The translations under genes were made by a program, and so were the position numbers. From Streptomyces albicerus (GTDB lineage: Bacteria; Actinomycetota; Actinomycetes; Streptomycetales; Streptomycetaceae): DNA of 59,799 bases. The stretch covers positions 198,276 through 258,074 of the forward strand of contig NZ_VWMY01000003.1 in assembly GCF_008905045.1 (NCBI RefSeq), in the 5' to 3' direction. The notes beneath the pieces were generated by a model. That model searched no databases. It saw nothing but the letters and a program-made list of their open reading frames with translations, and was not told where the DNA came from. Of this stretch, positions 1 through 7,393 are shown piece after piece (positions within the stretch are counted from its first letter, which is position 1; each line of letters begins with the position of its first letter).

Positions 1-574
1 CGTTCCAGAAGCAGACCTGGCCGAAGACGTCGAAGCCGGCGACGCCGTCCGGGTTGATCTTGTCGAAGCGGGGCTTGGGGATCTGCAGGCCGTTGATCCC
101 GTCACCGGCGAGCGGTCCGCTCGTCACGGTGCGGTCGGGTACGGGGCTGCCCTCCTTGAGGTCGCCCTTGAAGTAGAGGCTGCCGACCTCGCCGGTGTTC
201 CATGTGCCGACGCCGTTGCCCTCCACGGAGAATGTCGGTACCGGGATCCCGCCGAATCTGCCGGTGCCGGCCACGTCGAAGACGATGTCGGTCAGCTCGG
301 GCGCCGCCCCGCTGGGCGATCGGCAGTCCTTGTACCCGATGTGCCCAGTCACCTCTGCCTCCCGGACCAGCACGCCGAGCGGCGGACTGAAGTTCACCTC
401 GGCGTCGAGGCGGCACACGAGGTCGGGCACCGGGACCGGGGCGGCCTGGGCGGCGGGAGCGGTCAGGACCGTCCCCGCCATGACGACGGCGGCCAGCGCG
501 GCCCTCCTCCCGTGGCGCGCCGGGCGGGGAGAGGCCTTCGCGGGGGACACCGTCGCTTTCGCTGCGTACGTCAT
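1..574 (-). CDS. Secreted hypothetical protein (partial, C-terminus outside window)
   Basis: The reading frame runs off the left edge, so only the first 191 residues are visible. The start is the ATG at 574, preceded by AAGGAG about nine bases upstream. Residues 1-45 form a classical export signal: a basic stretch (RHGRR), a hydrophobic core and an AQA-A cleavage site. The mature part has no catalytic motif I recognise. It begins only 26 bases after the desaturase stop on the same strand, so it may be the last visible gene of that operon. Function unknown; the gene itself is well supported by codon bias and ribosome site. Confidence 0.7.
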   Translation of the reverse strand, partial: MTYAAKATVSPAKASPRPARHGRRAALAAVVMAGTVLTAPAAQAAPVPVPDLVCRLDAEVNFSPPLGVLVREAEVTGHIGYKDCRSPSGAAPELTDIVFDVAGTGRFGGIPVPTFSVEGNGVGTWNTGEVGSLYFKGDLKEGSPVPDRTVTSGPLAGDGINGLQIPKPRFDKINPDGVAGFDVFGQVCFWN

Positions 575-600
575 GCCGTACAGCTCCTTCTCTGTTGTGT

Positions 601-1653
601 TCACGCCGTGGCCGTCCTGCCACGGAGGACTTCGCTCGCGGAACCGAGATGGCGCGCGAGGTCGCGGTACGACTCCAGGACCCCGGTCTCGACGTACGGG
701 ATCTGCCGTTCGGCGCAGAACGCCTTGACGACGGGGTACGCGTGTCGCAGGGCCGAGCGCGGCATGCCGGGGAAGAGGTGGTGCTCGATCTGGTAGTTGA
801 GGCCGCCGTAGAAGAAGTCGCCGACCAGGGAGGTGGGCAGGGTGCGCGAGGTGAGCACCTGCCGTTCCAGCCAGCTCCACTCCTTGCCGACCCGGGTGGG
901 CAGCCCCTTGTGGTTGACGGCGAAGGCCAGCCCGAGGAGGTAGCCGAGGAGGCCTTGGTGGACCGCCAGGAAGAGCAGAACGCTCGGCCAGGGCAGGAGC
1001 AGGAAGAGGGCGCCGAAGAAGAGCACCATGTGCAGGGCCATCAGCCCGCCCTCCAGGAGGGGCTGCCGCACGGCCCGCCTGCGCAGGGCGATGATCCCGG
1101 CGATGCGGAGCACCACGGCTTCCAGGCCCAGCAGCGGGAAGAACAGGTACCGCTGGTTGGCGGCGAGGAAGCGGGCGAATCCCTTGCGTTCCTGCGCCTG
1201 TTCGGGGGCGAAGATCGCCACGCGGCGCAGGATGTCCGGGTCGAGTTCCAGGTGGTTGGGGTGGTTGTGGTGCCGGTTGTGGTGCTGCTCCCACCAGCCG
1301 AAGCAGACCCCGAGCAGCAGGTTTCCGTGGATCAGGCCGAGGGCCCTGATGTGCTTGCGGGACCGGGTGATCTGCCGGTGTCCGGCGTCGTGCAGGAGGA
1401 AGGCGAGCTGCTCGTGCCAGACGGCGAGCCAGACCGCGGCCAGGACCACCTGCCACCAGGCGCCGTCGGAGAGCGCGAGGGCCGCCCAGCCGACGGCGTT
1501 CATCAGCCAGACCACCACGATCCCGGTGACGTACTGGCCCTTGCGGGCCCGCATCAGCCCGGCGTCCGTGACGCGCCGGGTCAGTTCACGGAAGTCGTCC
1601 TCCAGCGAACCGGGTTCGTACGGTGAGGAGTTGGCTGCCGGGCTGTCGGTCAT
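601..1653 (-). CDS. Membrane fatty-acid desaturase
   Basis: A 350-residue integral membrane desaturase. It carries the three histidine boxes that bind the di-iron centre: HDAGH at residues 88-92, HHNRHHNHPNH at 124-134 and QIEHH at 288-292, with hydrophobic segments between them. Such enzymes introduce a double bond into an acyl chain (or a lipid-like substrate) using oxygen and an electron donor. It is the distal gene of a leftward array with VlmB-, VlmA- and VlmO-like genes, so I infer that it desaturates the alkyl chain of the product made there. A housekeeping lipid desaturase is the alternative. The 140-base gap upstream contains tandem repeats. Confidence 0.9.
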   Translation of the reverse strand: MTDSPAANSSPYEPGSLEDDFRELTRRVTDAGLMRARKGQYVTGIVVVWLMNAVGWAALALSDGAWWQVVLAAVWLAVWHEQLAFLLHDAGHRQITRSRKHIRALGLIHGNLLLGVCFGWWEQHHNRHHNHPNHLELDPDILRRVAIFAPEQAQERKGFARFLAANQRYLFFPLLGLEAVVLRIAGIIALRRRAVRQPLLEGGLMALHMVLFFGALFLLLPWPSVLLFLAVHQGLLGYLLGLAFAVNHKGLPTRVGKEWSWLERQVLTSRTLPTSLVGDFFYGGLNYQIEHHLFPGMPRSALRHAYPVVKAFCAERQIPYVETGVLESYRDLARHLGSASEVLRGRTATA

Positions 1654-1714
1654 CGGTGTGCCACCGAACCTTTCGTGCGTGTGCGTCTTGTACGTCCGCT
1701 GCGTCTTGTACGTC

Positions 1715-1790
1715 CGCTGAATCGCCTTGTGCCTCCGCCGGATTGCCTTGTCCCTCCGCCGGATCGCCTTGTATGTCCGTCGGATCGCCG
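1715..1790. repeat. 21-bp tandem repeat between VlmB-like and desaturase genes
   Basis: Units begin at 1715, 1736 and 1757, with a partial fourth at 1778. The period is 21 bp and the core is close to CGCCGGATCGCCTTGT. Shorter related units (GCGTCTTGTACGTCC) precede them at about 1683-1714. The repeats fill most of the non-coding gap between two co-oriented genes. Because 21 is a multiple of three, the minus strand can be read as a degenerate heptapeptide repeat (DPAEGQG-like), but that frame overlaps both real genes and is probably not a protein. Confidence 0.75.
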
Positions 1791-1794
1791 GAAG

Positions 1795-2754
1795 TCACGG
1801 AGTCAGGCCCATGTCCGCGAGCCGTGCTTCCTGGGTGGCGCGCGCCCATTCGGCGGCGGTCAGCATCCGTTCCTCGGGGGTGGTGTCGACGAGGCGGCGG
1901 CCCGGCCACAGCTCGTAGTCGTCCGCGAGGTCGCGATGCTGGTCCAGGCCCTGCTGGTAGAGCTGCTCGCGGCGGAAGGTGAGTTCCTCGACCGGCAGCC
2001 GGGACCACAACTCCATGCCGCGCCCGATCAGTTCGCCGATCCGGCCCAACTCCTCGGGGTGGCGCCGCAGATGGCGCCGGACGATGGTGCTGCCCACCGA
2101 CAGATGCCGGATCTCGTCGATGCCAGCCGCCCGCTCGATCTCGGCGGCCGGCGGGTCGAAGGGCCGCCACTTGCGCTCGCTCAGCTCGGCGGTGGGCGCG
2201 AGGACGCCTTCGACGAGGACGGTCAGGGTGATCACACCGCCGATGTAGTCCCGGCCCTCCTCGAGGACGGACAGCCCGAACTCCTCCAGCGGGGTCAGGA
2301 TCGCGTCCCGGTCGGCGCCGGCGAGCGACTCCATCGTGGCTTCCAACCGGTCTTCCGCCACGCCCAGTTCGAGCAGATGGCCGCGGAAGGCGTAGGCGTG
2401 GCGGGCCTCGTCCATCAGCTGGGTGGTGAAGAAGTCCATCCCGGTGAGGTCGGGGGCGTACGCGACGAGGAAGGAGATGGCCCGGGCCGCCTTCTCCTCC
2501 GCCATCGAGCGGAAGGCGAGCTCCTGCATGACGGCCTGCCGCAGCGGGCCGTCGGCCAGCATGTGGTCCGGGACCGGTACGTCCGGTGAACGGCCCATCG
2601 GATCACCGCCGAGGGTGCCTTCGGGCACGGCGCGGAACCAGTAGCCGAGATCGCAGTACTCCGGTGTCAGTTCGGTGTGCAGCGCTCCTTCCAGGAGGTT
2701 CGGGGCGCGGTGGCGGTCGGCTTCCGCCGGGATCTTCGAAGCGAACGTGGTCAT
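1795..2754 (-). CDS. VlmB-like ferritin-fold diiron oxygenase
   Basis: A 319-residue soluble protein with the ligand pattern of a ferritin-like diiron enzyme: Glu86/Glu87, the EARH motif at 116-119, Glu182 and the EIRH motif at 214-217, on predicted helices. It resembles VlmB-type proteins of azoxy biosynthesis, which act late in valanimycin formation, at the N-N/azoxy oxidation stage. Start is the ATG at 2754, with AGAAAGG upstream. It lies between the VlmA-like gene and the desaturase on the same strand, in line with a role in oxidising an aminoacylated hydroxylamine or hydrazine intermediate. The diiron fold is seen directly; the substrate is inferred from neighbours. Confidence 0.75.
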   Translation of the reverse strand: MTTFASKIPAEADRHRAPNLLEGALHTELTPEYCDLGYWFRAVPEGTLGGDPMGRSPDVPVPDHMLADGPLRQAVMQELAFRSMAEEKAARAISFLVAYAPDLTGMDFFTTQLMDEARHAYAFRGHLLELGVAEDRLEATMESLAGADRDAILTPLEEFGLSVLEEGRDYIGGVITLTVLVEGVLAPTAELSERKWRPFDPPAAEIERAAGIDEIRHLSVGSTIVRRHLRRHPEELGRIGELIGRGMELWSRLPVEELTFRREQLYQQGLDQHRDLADDYELWPGRRLVDTTPEERMLTAAEWARATQEARLADMGLTP

Positions 2755-2855
2755 TTCGGCCTTTCTGGCTCAGGGTTCGTGGCTGCTGGGGATGGGGTTT
2801 CCGACCGACGGGCTGCTGATCGGCTCGGATGCCGGACCGACTCGTACGGCGGACC

Positions 2856-2903
2856 GGCTCGGACGGCAATCCGGCTCGGACGGCAAACAGGCTCGGACGG
2901 CAA
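2856..2903. repeat. 17-bp tandem repeat downstream of VlmA-like gene
   Basis: GGCTCGGACGGCAA occurs at 2856-2869, 2873-2886 and 2890-2903, a 17-bp period, with degenerate copies from about 2822. It occupies the 161-base gap between the VlmA-like and VlmB-like genes. No hairpin with a U-tract is evident, so it is not an obvious terminator. Confidence 0.75.
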
Positions 2904-2915
2904 ACAGGCCTGGTT

Positions 2916-3929
2916 TCAGACCGACTTGGTGAGGCGCATCAGCCGCCATACGGCGCGGGGGCTCACTCCGCCCTGGAACGCCAGGTACTCCGGCTCGATG
3001 AGGTGCGGGCGCCACTTGAGCTTGAAGGACTCCTGGGCGGCGGCCGGGTAGACGGCCTGCCCCCTGGCCGCCAGCAGCTCCACGCAGCGGCGCAGGACAC
3101 GGCTGGCAGGGCCGGGCTCGGCCGCGTCGGGGCGGAGTTGGACGAACGGGGTGAACCCGAGGTGCAGCCAGCCGCAGCCCTCGTCCTGGAACTGCCGCAG
3201 GGCGGTGGCGAACATCAGCTCCACCGTGCCGGGCGGGGCGTCGGGCAGTCGCCGCGTAAGGTCGTACAGCCAGCCTGCCCGCGCGCCGAAGACGGGCGAG
3301 TAGGACACGTACCCGACGGTCCGCCCTTCATGGATGGCGGTGAACAGGCGCCGGTGCGGTGCGCCCGGGCCGCCGCGTTCGCCGATGAGGAAGTCGAGTT
3401 CCTTGACGTGGCGGCCCTTGGCCCGCAGCCAGGCGGCGTCCACCGCGTCGAGGGCCGCGCCGACCGTTTCGCCGTCCCGTTCGGCCGCGGGCACCTCGGT
3501 GACGGTCACTCCTTCTCTGCGGGCCCGGTTGACCATGTTGCGGACCTTCACCATGCGCTGGCCGCCGAGGCTGTAGCCGTCCAGCGCGATACTGAAGGAG
3601 GCACCGAATCTGTTGACCACGAAGCCGTGCCGGGCATGCAACTCGGCTCCGGCGCGGGAGAGTTGTACGGCGGCGACCCGGCGCCCTTCTTCGTCGGCTC
3701 GCGCGAGCAGCGCGCCCAGCAGCCGCTCCCGGTCCTCAACCGGACATACGGGGCCGCCCAGTTGGAACAGATGCCGCCCGGCCTCCCGGTAGGGGACGAA
3801 CCCGTCGACTCCGTCCGCGTGGAAGCGCCGGTTGCCGCGGTTCATCGCGAGGAAGGCACTGCTGTGGCTCCCGTGCCGGCGCAGCATCTCGTACGCCTCG
3901 GTGTCCGCGAGTGCCTGCGGGGCGCTCAC
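2916..3929 (-). CDS. VlmA-like aminoacyl-tRNA-dependent transferase (DUF2156/MprF-type GNAT fold)
   Basis: A 337-residue protein of the lysyl-phosphatidylglycerol-synthase/DUF2156 superfamily without the membrane domain. Visible family features are the central RMVKVRNMVNRARREG stretch (residues 125-140) and the C-terminal ESFKLKWRPHLIEPEYLAF segment. In valanimycin biosynthesis VlmA, a member of this superfamily, moves serine from seryl-tRNA to a hydroxylamine. With VlmO- and VlmB-like genes on either side I infer the same chemistry here on a long-chain hydroxylamine. The GTG start at 3929 overlaps the stop of the VlmO-like gene (GTGA), indicating translational coupling. A lipid aminoacyl transferase is the alternative. 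Confidence 0.72.
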   Translation of the reverse strand: MSAPQALADTEAYEMLRRHGSHSSAFLAMNRGNRRFHADGVDGFVPYREAGRHLFQLGGPVCPVEDRERLLGALLARADEEGRRVAAVQLSRAGAELHARHGFVVNRFGASFSIALDGYSLGGQRMVKVRNMVNRARREGVTVTEVPAAERDGETVGAALDAVDAAWLRAKGRHVKELDFLIGERGGPGAPHRRLFTAIHEGRTVGYVSYSPVFGARAGWLYDLTRRLPDAPPGTVELMFATALRQFQDEGCGWLHLGFTPFVQLRPDAAEPGPASRVLRRCVELLAARGQAVYPAAAQESFKLKWRPHLIEPEYLAFQGGVSPRAVWRLMRLTKSV

Positions 3930-4426
3930 CGGGTCGCCGCCTCGTGCTTTTCATGTGCTTCATGTGCTTCATGCCAGGGCACGGCCGCGAAGTCCCGTAA
4001 GGCGGTCTGGACGGAGGGGTGGGGCATGGGTTCGAAGGACACCGTGAACGACTTGGCGAAGTTGCCGAACAGGGCGCGGTCGCCGAAGAGATGGATGGGC
4101 AGGACCAGCAGCGCCCACTCCCAGCCGGACACCAGGATCCAGGCGCCGAGGACCGCGCCCTGCACGCTCAGGCTGTGCATGGTGTTGTAGAGCACGTAGT
4201 AGACGCGGGAGACGCGCCGGTCGGGACTGCGGTGGTACGCGATCGCGCCGGGGAGATAGCCGATGACGTCGACGTACGCGAAGAGGGCGACGGCGACCCA
4301 CCAGCGCACCTCGTCCAGGTGCGCGAGGAAGAAGCCGGTGGCGACCAGCAGCCCGAGCAGGTACTCGAGGCGGAGCAGCCGGTAGGTGGTGGGGGTCTGA
4401 CAGAGGTTGTGTCCGTCCACGGTCAC
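3926..4426 (-). CDS. VlmO-like small integral membrane protein
   Basis: A 166-residue protein with about three hydrophobic membrane segments and conserved-looking histidine positions (AYHR, YNTMHS, PIHLFGD). The open frame extends far upstream, but the real start is taken as the GTG at 4426, which overlaps the TGA of the methyltransferase (GTGA). The stop overlaps the next gene in the same way. Size, topology and sandwiching between VlmA-like and methyltransferase genes match VlmO, the membrane protein needed for the late N-N bond steps of valanimycin. The C-terminus carries a short repeat (HEAHEAHEKHEAA) encoded by a 9-bp tandem repeat at about 3949-3972. Confidence 0.65.
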   Translation of the reverse strand: MTVDGHNLCQTPTTYRLLRLEYLLGLLVATGFFLAHLDEVRWWVAVALFAYVDVIGYLPGAIAYHRSPDRRVSRVYYVLYNTMHSLSVQGAVLGAWILVSGWEWALLVLPIHLFGDRALFGNFAKSFTVSFEPMPHPSVQTALRDFAAVPWHEAHEAHEKHEAATR

Positions 4427-5370
4427 CGCCCGAGGAGCGGGATCAGGGCATCCGGCCCGATGCCCGCCGGGCGGGTCGCGGTCACCAGGATCATGCTCTC
4501 CTTCTCCAGTCCCGGGAACGCCGCCAGGTGCGGGGCGAACCGCTCGACCGCGTACGGCAGTGCCAGCAGGTCGGCGACGCGGGCCTGCCAACCGTGGCCG
4601 CCCCACCAGTGCTCGGCGTCCGCGAGGTGCCAGACCCACGGGGTTCCGGAGCCGGACAGGGCCTCCAGCCAGGGCTTGACGAAGGGCGAGTCGGCGGCGT
4701 CGGCGTTCAGGCACTCGGCGCCGAGGGTGCTGCCCGGCGCGGACAGCCCGCTCACCGTGCGGACCAGGCATTCCACCGCCTCCGGCGCGAGATAGAAGAG
4801 CAGGCCCTCGCACAGCCAGGCGGTGGGACGGCTCGGGTCGAACCCGGCGGTGAGCAGCGCGTCCCGCCAGTCGCCCAGGAGGTCGGCGGCGACGGCGGTG
4901 CGGCCGGCGGTGTCCGGGCGGCGGCCGGCGAGGACCCGCTCCTTGAAGGCGTGCACGGCCGGCAGATCGACCTCGTAGACGTGGGTTCGGGCGGGCCAGT
5001 CGAGCCTGTACGCCCGGGTGTCCAACCCGGCGCCCAGCAGGACCACTTGACGGCATCCCGTGCGGGCCGCGGCGAGCAGGTGGTCGTCGAAGAACCGGGT
5101 ACGGACGGCCAGCCAGTCGGGCAGCACCTTCTGCAGGACACCGGATCCCGGAGGGGCACCGGCCGGGCCCGCGGAGTCCAGGAACTCGGCCGCCAGGGGG
5201 TCCCGGAAGAGCGCGTCCGCCCGGCTCGACTCGTGGGCCCGCATGCGTACGGTCCACAGGGCGGTCTCCGAGACGCCGCCAAGGGGCGTGGCGGCGGTGG
5301 CGGTGGCCGCGGCGCGCGGCCCCGCGTCGTGCGAGGGGTCGTGGTGCGGCACAGGCAGGGACATGGGCAT
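4423..5370 (-). CDS. SAM-dependent O-methyltransferase (LCM/TIGR00027 class)
   Basis: A 315-residue class I methyltransferase of the leucine-carboxyl-methyltransferase-like family. The SAM-binding motif LLGAGLDTRAYRL lies at residues 111-123, followed by the EVDLP acidic motif at 133-137 and a CEGLLFYL segment further on. These enzymes usually methylate carboxylates or hydroxyls. In azodyrecin biosynthesis a SAM methyltransferase makes the methyl ester, so I infer carboxyl methylation of an azoxy amino-acid product. Start is ATG 5370; a second in-frame ATG lies two codons later. It is coupled to the VlmO-like gene by a GTGA overlap. Confidence 0.82.
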   Translation of the reverse strand: MPMSLPVPHHDPSHDAGPRAAATATAATPLGGVSETALWTVRMRAHESSRADALFRDPLAAEFLDSAGPAGAPPGSGVLQKVLPDWLAVRTRFFDDHLLAAARTGCRQVVLLGAGLDTRAYRLDWPARTHVYEVDLPAVHAFKERVLAGRRPDTAGRTAVAADLLGDWRDALLTAGFDPSRPTAWLCEGLLFYLAPEAVECLVRTVSGLSAPGSTLGAECLNADAADSPFVKPWLEALSGSGTPWVWHLADAEHWWGGHGWQARVADLLALPYAVERFAPHLAAFPGLEKESMILVTATRPAGIGPDALIPLLGR

Positions 5371-5459
5371 GGGTGTGTCCTTCGTACGTACGGTGAATGG
5401 GAACGGTTCGGAGAATGGGAACGGGTCGGAGTCGGGGTGGAGTTGGAGGTGCGGCCGCG

Positions 5460-7013
5460 TCAGCGGGATAGGCGGCGGCGGTCGAACAGCAGGGCCGCGG
5501 CGCCCAGGGCCATCAGGCCGCGTGACGGTGACCAAGGTCGTTGCCCGCCCATCGCGGCGGGGGTGTGCGGCTCGTGGAGCTGGAGCGCGAGCTGGCGGTT
5601 CGCGGCGTCGGAGAGGAGCCCTCGCCACTGTTCGGGGGCGGACGCGGCGGCGGACAGCAGGTCCATGGTGTTGCGGGCGACCTGGTCCAGGGAGAAGTAC
5701 TCGCGGATCAGGGCCACGATGATGCCGCGTACCTCCGCCTTGAAGACCTCCGCGAGGGCGATGTCCGGCGCGAGGCAGCGCACCGAACCCTCCAGGTTCG
5801 CGAAGGACTTGCCGAGCAGGGAGATGGCGGGCGCCGAGCCGATGCCCCGCCTGGTCGCCTTCTCCAGCACGGTGGTCAGGGAGACCCCGAAGTTGATGTC
5901 CTCCAGGGAGGCCGTGGCGACCTTCGGGACCAGCGCCGCCATGTCGGCGGCGAACGCGGGCAGGTTCGACCAGGCGGTGACCCGGCCCATGTCCGCCCAG
6001 GCCCGGGCCAGGCCGTGGCCGTCGTTCTGGGCGATGGCCATGAGCAGCGGCAGCAGTTGCAGACTCGTCCGGCGGTCGAGGCGGCCGACCATGCCCCAGT
6101 CGATGAGCGTGGCGGGGCCGCCGGGCTGCGCGAAGACGTTGCCCGCGTGCGGGTCGGCGTGGAACATGCGGTCGACGAAGTAGCCCCGGTACATGAACCG
6201 CAGCAGGTCCTTGCCGATCTCCGTGCGCTCCCGGTCGCTGAACTGGGCGCGGTCCAGGTGCCGTACGGATGCGCCGGGCGCCAGCGACTGGACCAGTACC
6301 TTCGGGGTGGCGTGGACGACCCGGGGCACGGCCAGCGTCGGGTAGCGGCGGATGTTCTCGCGGGCCTCGTCCATGTTGCGGGCCTCGCCGGTGAAGTCCA
6401 GTTCGGGTTCCATCGCGTCGAAGATGGAGCCGAGCATCGCCTCCACGTCGATGACCTCGTTGAAGCGTGGTGCCGTGCGGGCCACGATCCTGGACGCCTT
6501 GCGCATCAGGGCCATGTCCGCGTGGACCGTGTCGCGGATGCCGGGCCGCTGGATCTTCACCACGGCGGGCCGACCGCCTGGCAGGGTGACCCGGTACACC
6601 TGTGCCAGGGACGCCGCTCCCAGCGGGCGGGTCGTGTCGATGTCGTCGAAGCGCAGCTTCCAGTCCGCTCCCAACTCGTCCTGGAGTACGGGTTCGAAGA
6701 CGGAGAACGGCTGGACGTCGACCTGGTCGTGGAGGTTCTGCAGTTCGGCGATCATGGACGCGGGCACCATGTCGGGCCGGGTCGAGAGGATCTGGCCGAG
6801 CTTCACATAGAACGGGCCGAGGCTTTCCAGGGCGTGCCGCACCGCCTTGGCGCGGCGCGACCCGTCCCCGGCGGAGGCCTCGGCCTCCGCCGGGGACAGC
6901 GCGTCCCGCCTGGACCGCCGGCGCTCCCGCGTCACCTGGCCGACCTCGTCGGCGACGAGGCTTCCCAGCACCTTCACCACCAGCCGAAGCCGACTGCCGA
7001 GCATGGCACCCAT
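5460..7013 (-). CDS. ABC1/UbiB (AarF) atypical kinase
   Basis: A 517-residue UbiB-family protein. It has the signature KxGQ motif (KLGQILSTRPD, residues 71-81), the Ala-rich nucleotide loop (LGAASLAQVY, 131-140), the VVKIQRPG lysine segment (151-158), FHADPHAGN and the metal-binding DWG. The C-terminus has a hydrophobic stretch that could anchor it. UbiB proteins are ATPases tied to isoprenoid-quinone and lipid metabolism at membranes. The start at ATG 7013 is chosen because a perfect AAGGAGG lies nine bases upstream; an open frame extends further with no ribosome site. It heads the leftward array of azoxy-type genes, 89 bases before the methyltransferase, and may share its transcript. Confidence 0.88.
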   Translation of the reverse strand: MGAMLGSRLRLVVKVLGSLVADEVGQVTRERRRSRRDALSPAEAEASAGDGSRRAKAVRHALESLGPFYVKLGQILSTRPDMVPASMIAELQNLHDQVDVQPFSVFEPVLQDELGADWKLRFDDIDTTRPLGAASLAQVYRVTLPGGRPAVVKIQRPGIRDTVHADMALMRKASRIVARTAPRFNEVIDVEAMLGSIFDAMEPELDFTGEARNMDEARENIRRYPTLAVPRVVHATPKVLVQSLAPGASVRHLDRAQFSDRERTEIGKDLLRFMYRGYFVDRMFHADPHAGNVFAQPGGPATLIDWGMVGRLDRRTSLQLLPLLMAIAQNDGHGLARAWADMGRVTAWSNLPAFAADMAALVPKVATASLEDINFGVSLTTVLEKATRRGIGSAPAISLLGKSFANLEGSVRCLAPDIALAEVFKAEVRGIIVALIREYFSLDQVARNTMDLLSAAASAPEQWRGLLSDAANRQLALQLHEPHTPAAMGGQRPWSPSRGLMALGAAALLFDRRRLSR

Positions 7014-7393
7014 GCGTGACAACCTCCTTGTGCCTGACGAGTTCTGTCGGTCTGCAGGCGGCCGCCCGCCGCCCCGGTCGCCCATCCGCGTGGGGTGACG
7101 AGGTGCGGTCGCCCGCGCGAGGTGAGCACCGGCGATCACCCCTCCGGTGTGGAGTCCTGCGCGAGCCCTCCGGGCGCAGCGGTCGCTCGCGCAGGCCCAT
7201 CACGCAGGCCCATCACGCAGGCCGGTCAAACGGTGCGGTCACCGGCGCGAGGTGCGGAGCTGCGTCACCTCGCGAGGTGCGAGGCGAGGAGCCTGTGCCA
7301 CCTCGCGAGGTACGGCTCCGCGCCCCGGCCACGGACGGCTGGCGTCGCGCGCTCCGCCAGGGGCAGGTGGCGCGGGCCTGGCTCAGCCGGTGC
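7014..7393. promoter_or_regulatory. Gene-free segment with repeated palindromes, candidate operator/leader of the UbiB-led array
   Basis: No gene is supported in these 380 bases. They contain a perfect 14-bp palindrome CACCTCGCGAGGTG at 7266-7279 and a near-identical copy (CACCTCGCGAGGTA) at 7299-7312, centred 33 bp apart. The half-element CGCGAGGTG occurs again at 7116-7124 and 7246-7254. A 13-bp tandem repeat (CGCAGGCCCATCA) lies at 7190-7223. The segment is upstream of ATG 7013, so it could hold regulator sites for the array. A terminator or attenuator role for the upstream gene is also possible. Confidence 0.5.

Noticed and set aside
595..1626. Long plus-strand frame opposite the desaturase gene
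   Set aside because: The minus strand shows all three desaturase histidine boxes; the plus-strand product is Glu/Gln/Gly-rich without motifs.
1586..2170. Minus-strand heptapeptide-repeat frame across the 21-bp repeats
   Set aside because: It overlaps the VlmB-like and desaturase genes out of frame and has no independent ribosome site.
4423..7203. 926-codon minus-strand open frame spanning the UbiB and methyltransferase genes
   Set aside because: Only its final third is real (the methyltransferase); the rest is an out-of-frame shadow of the UbiB gene.
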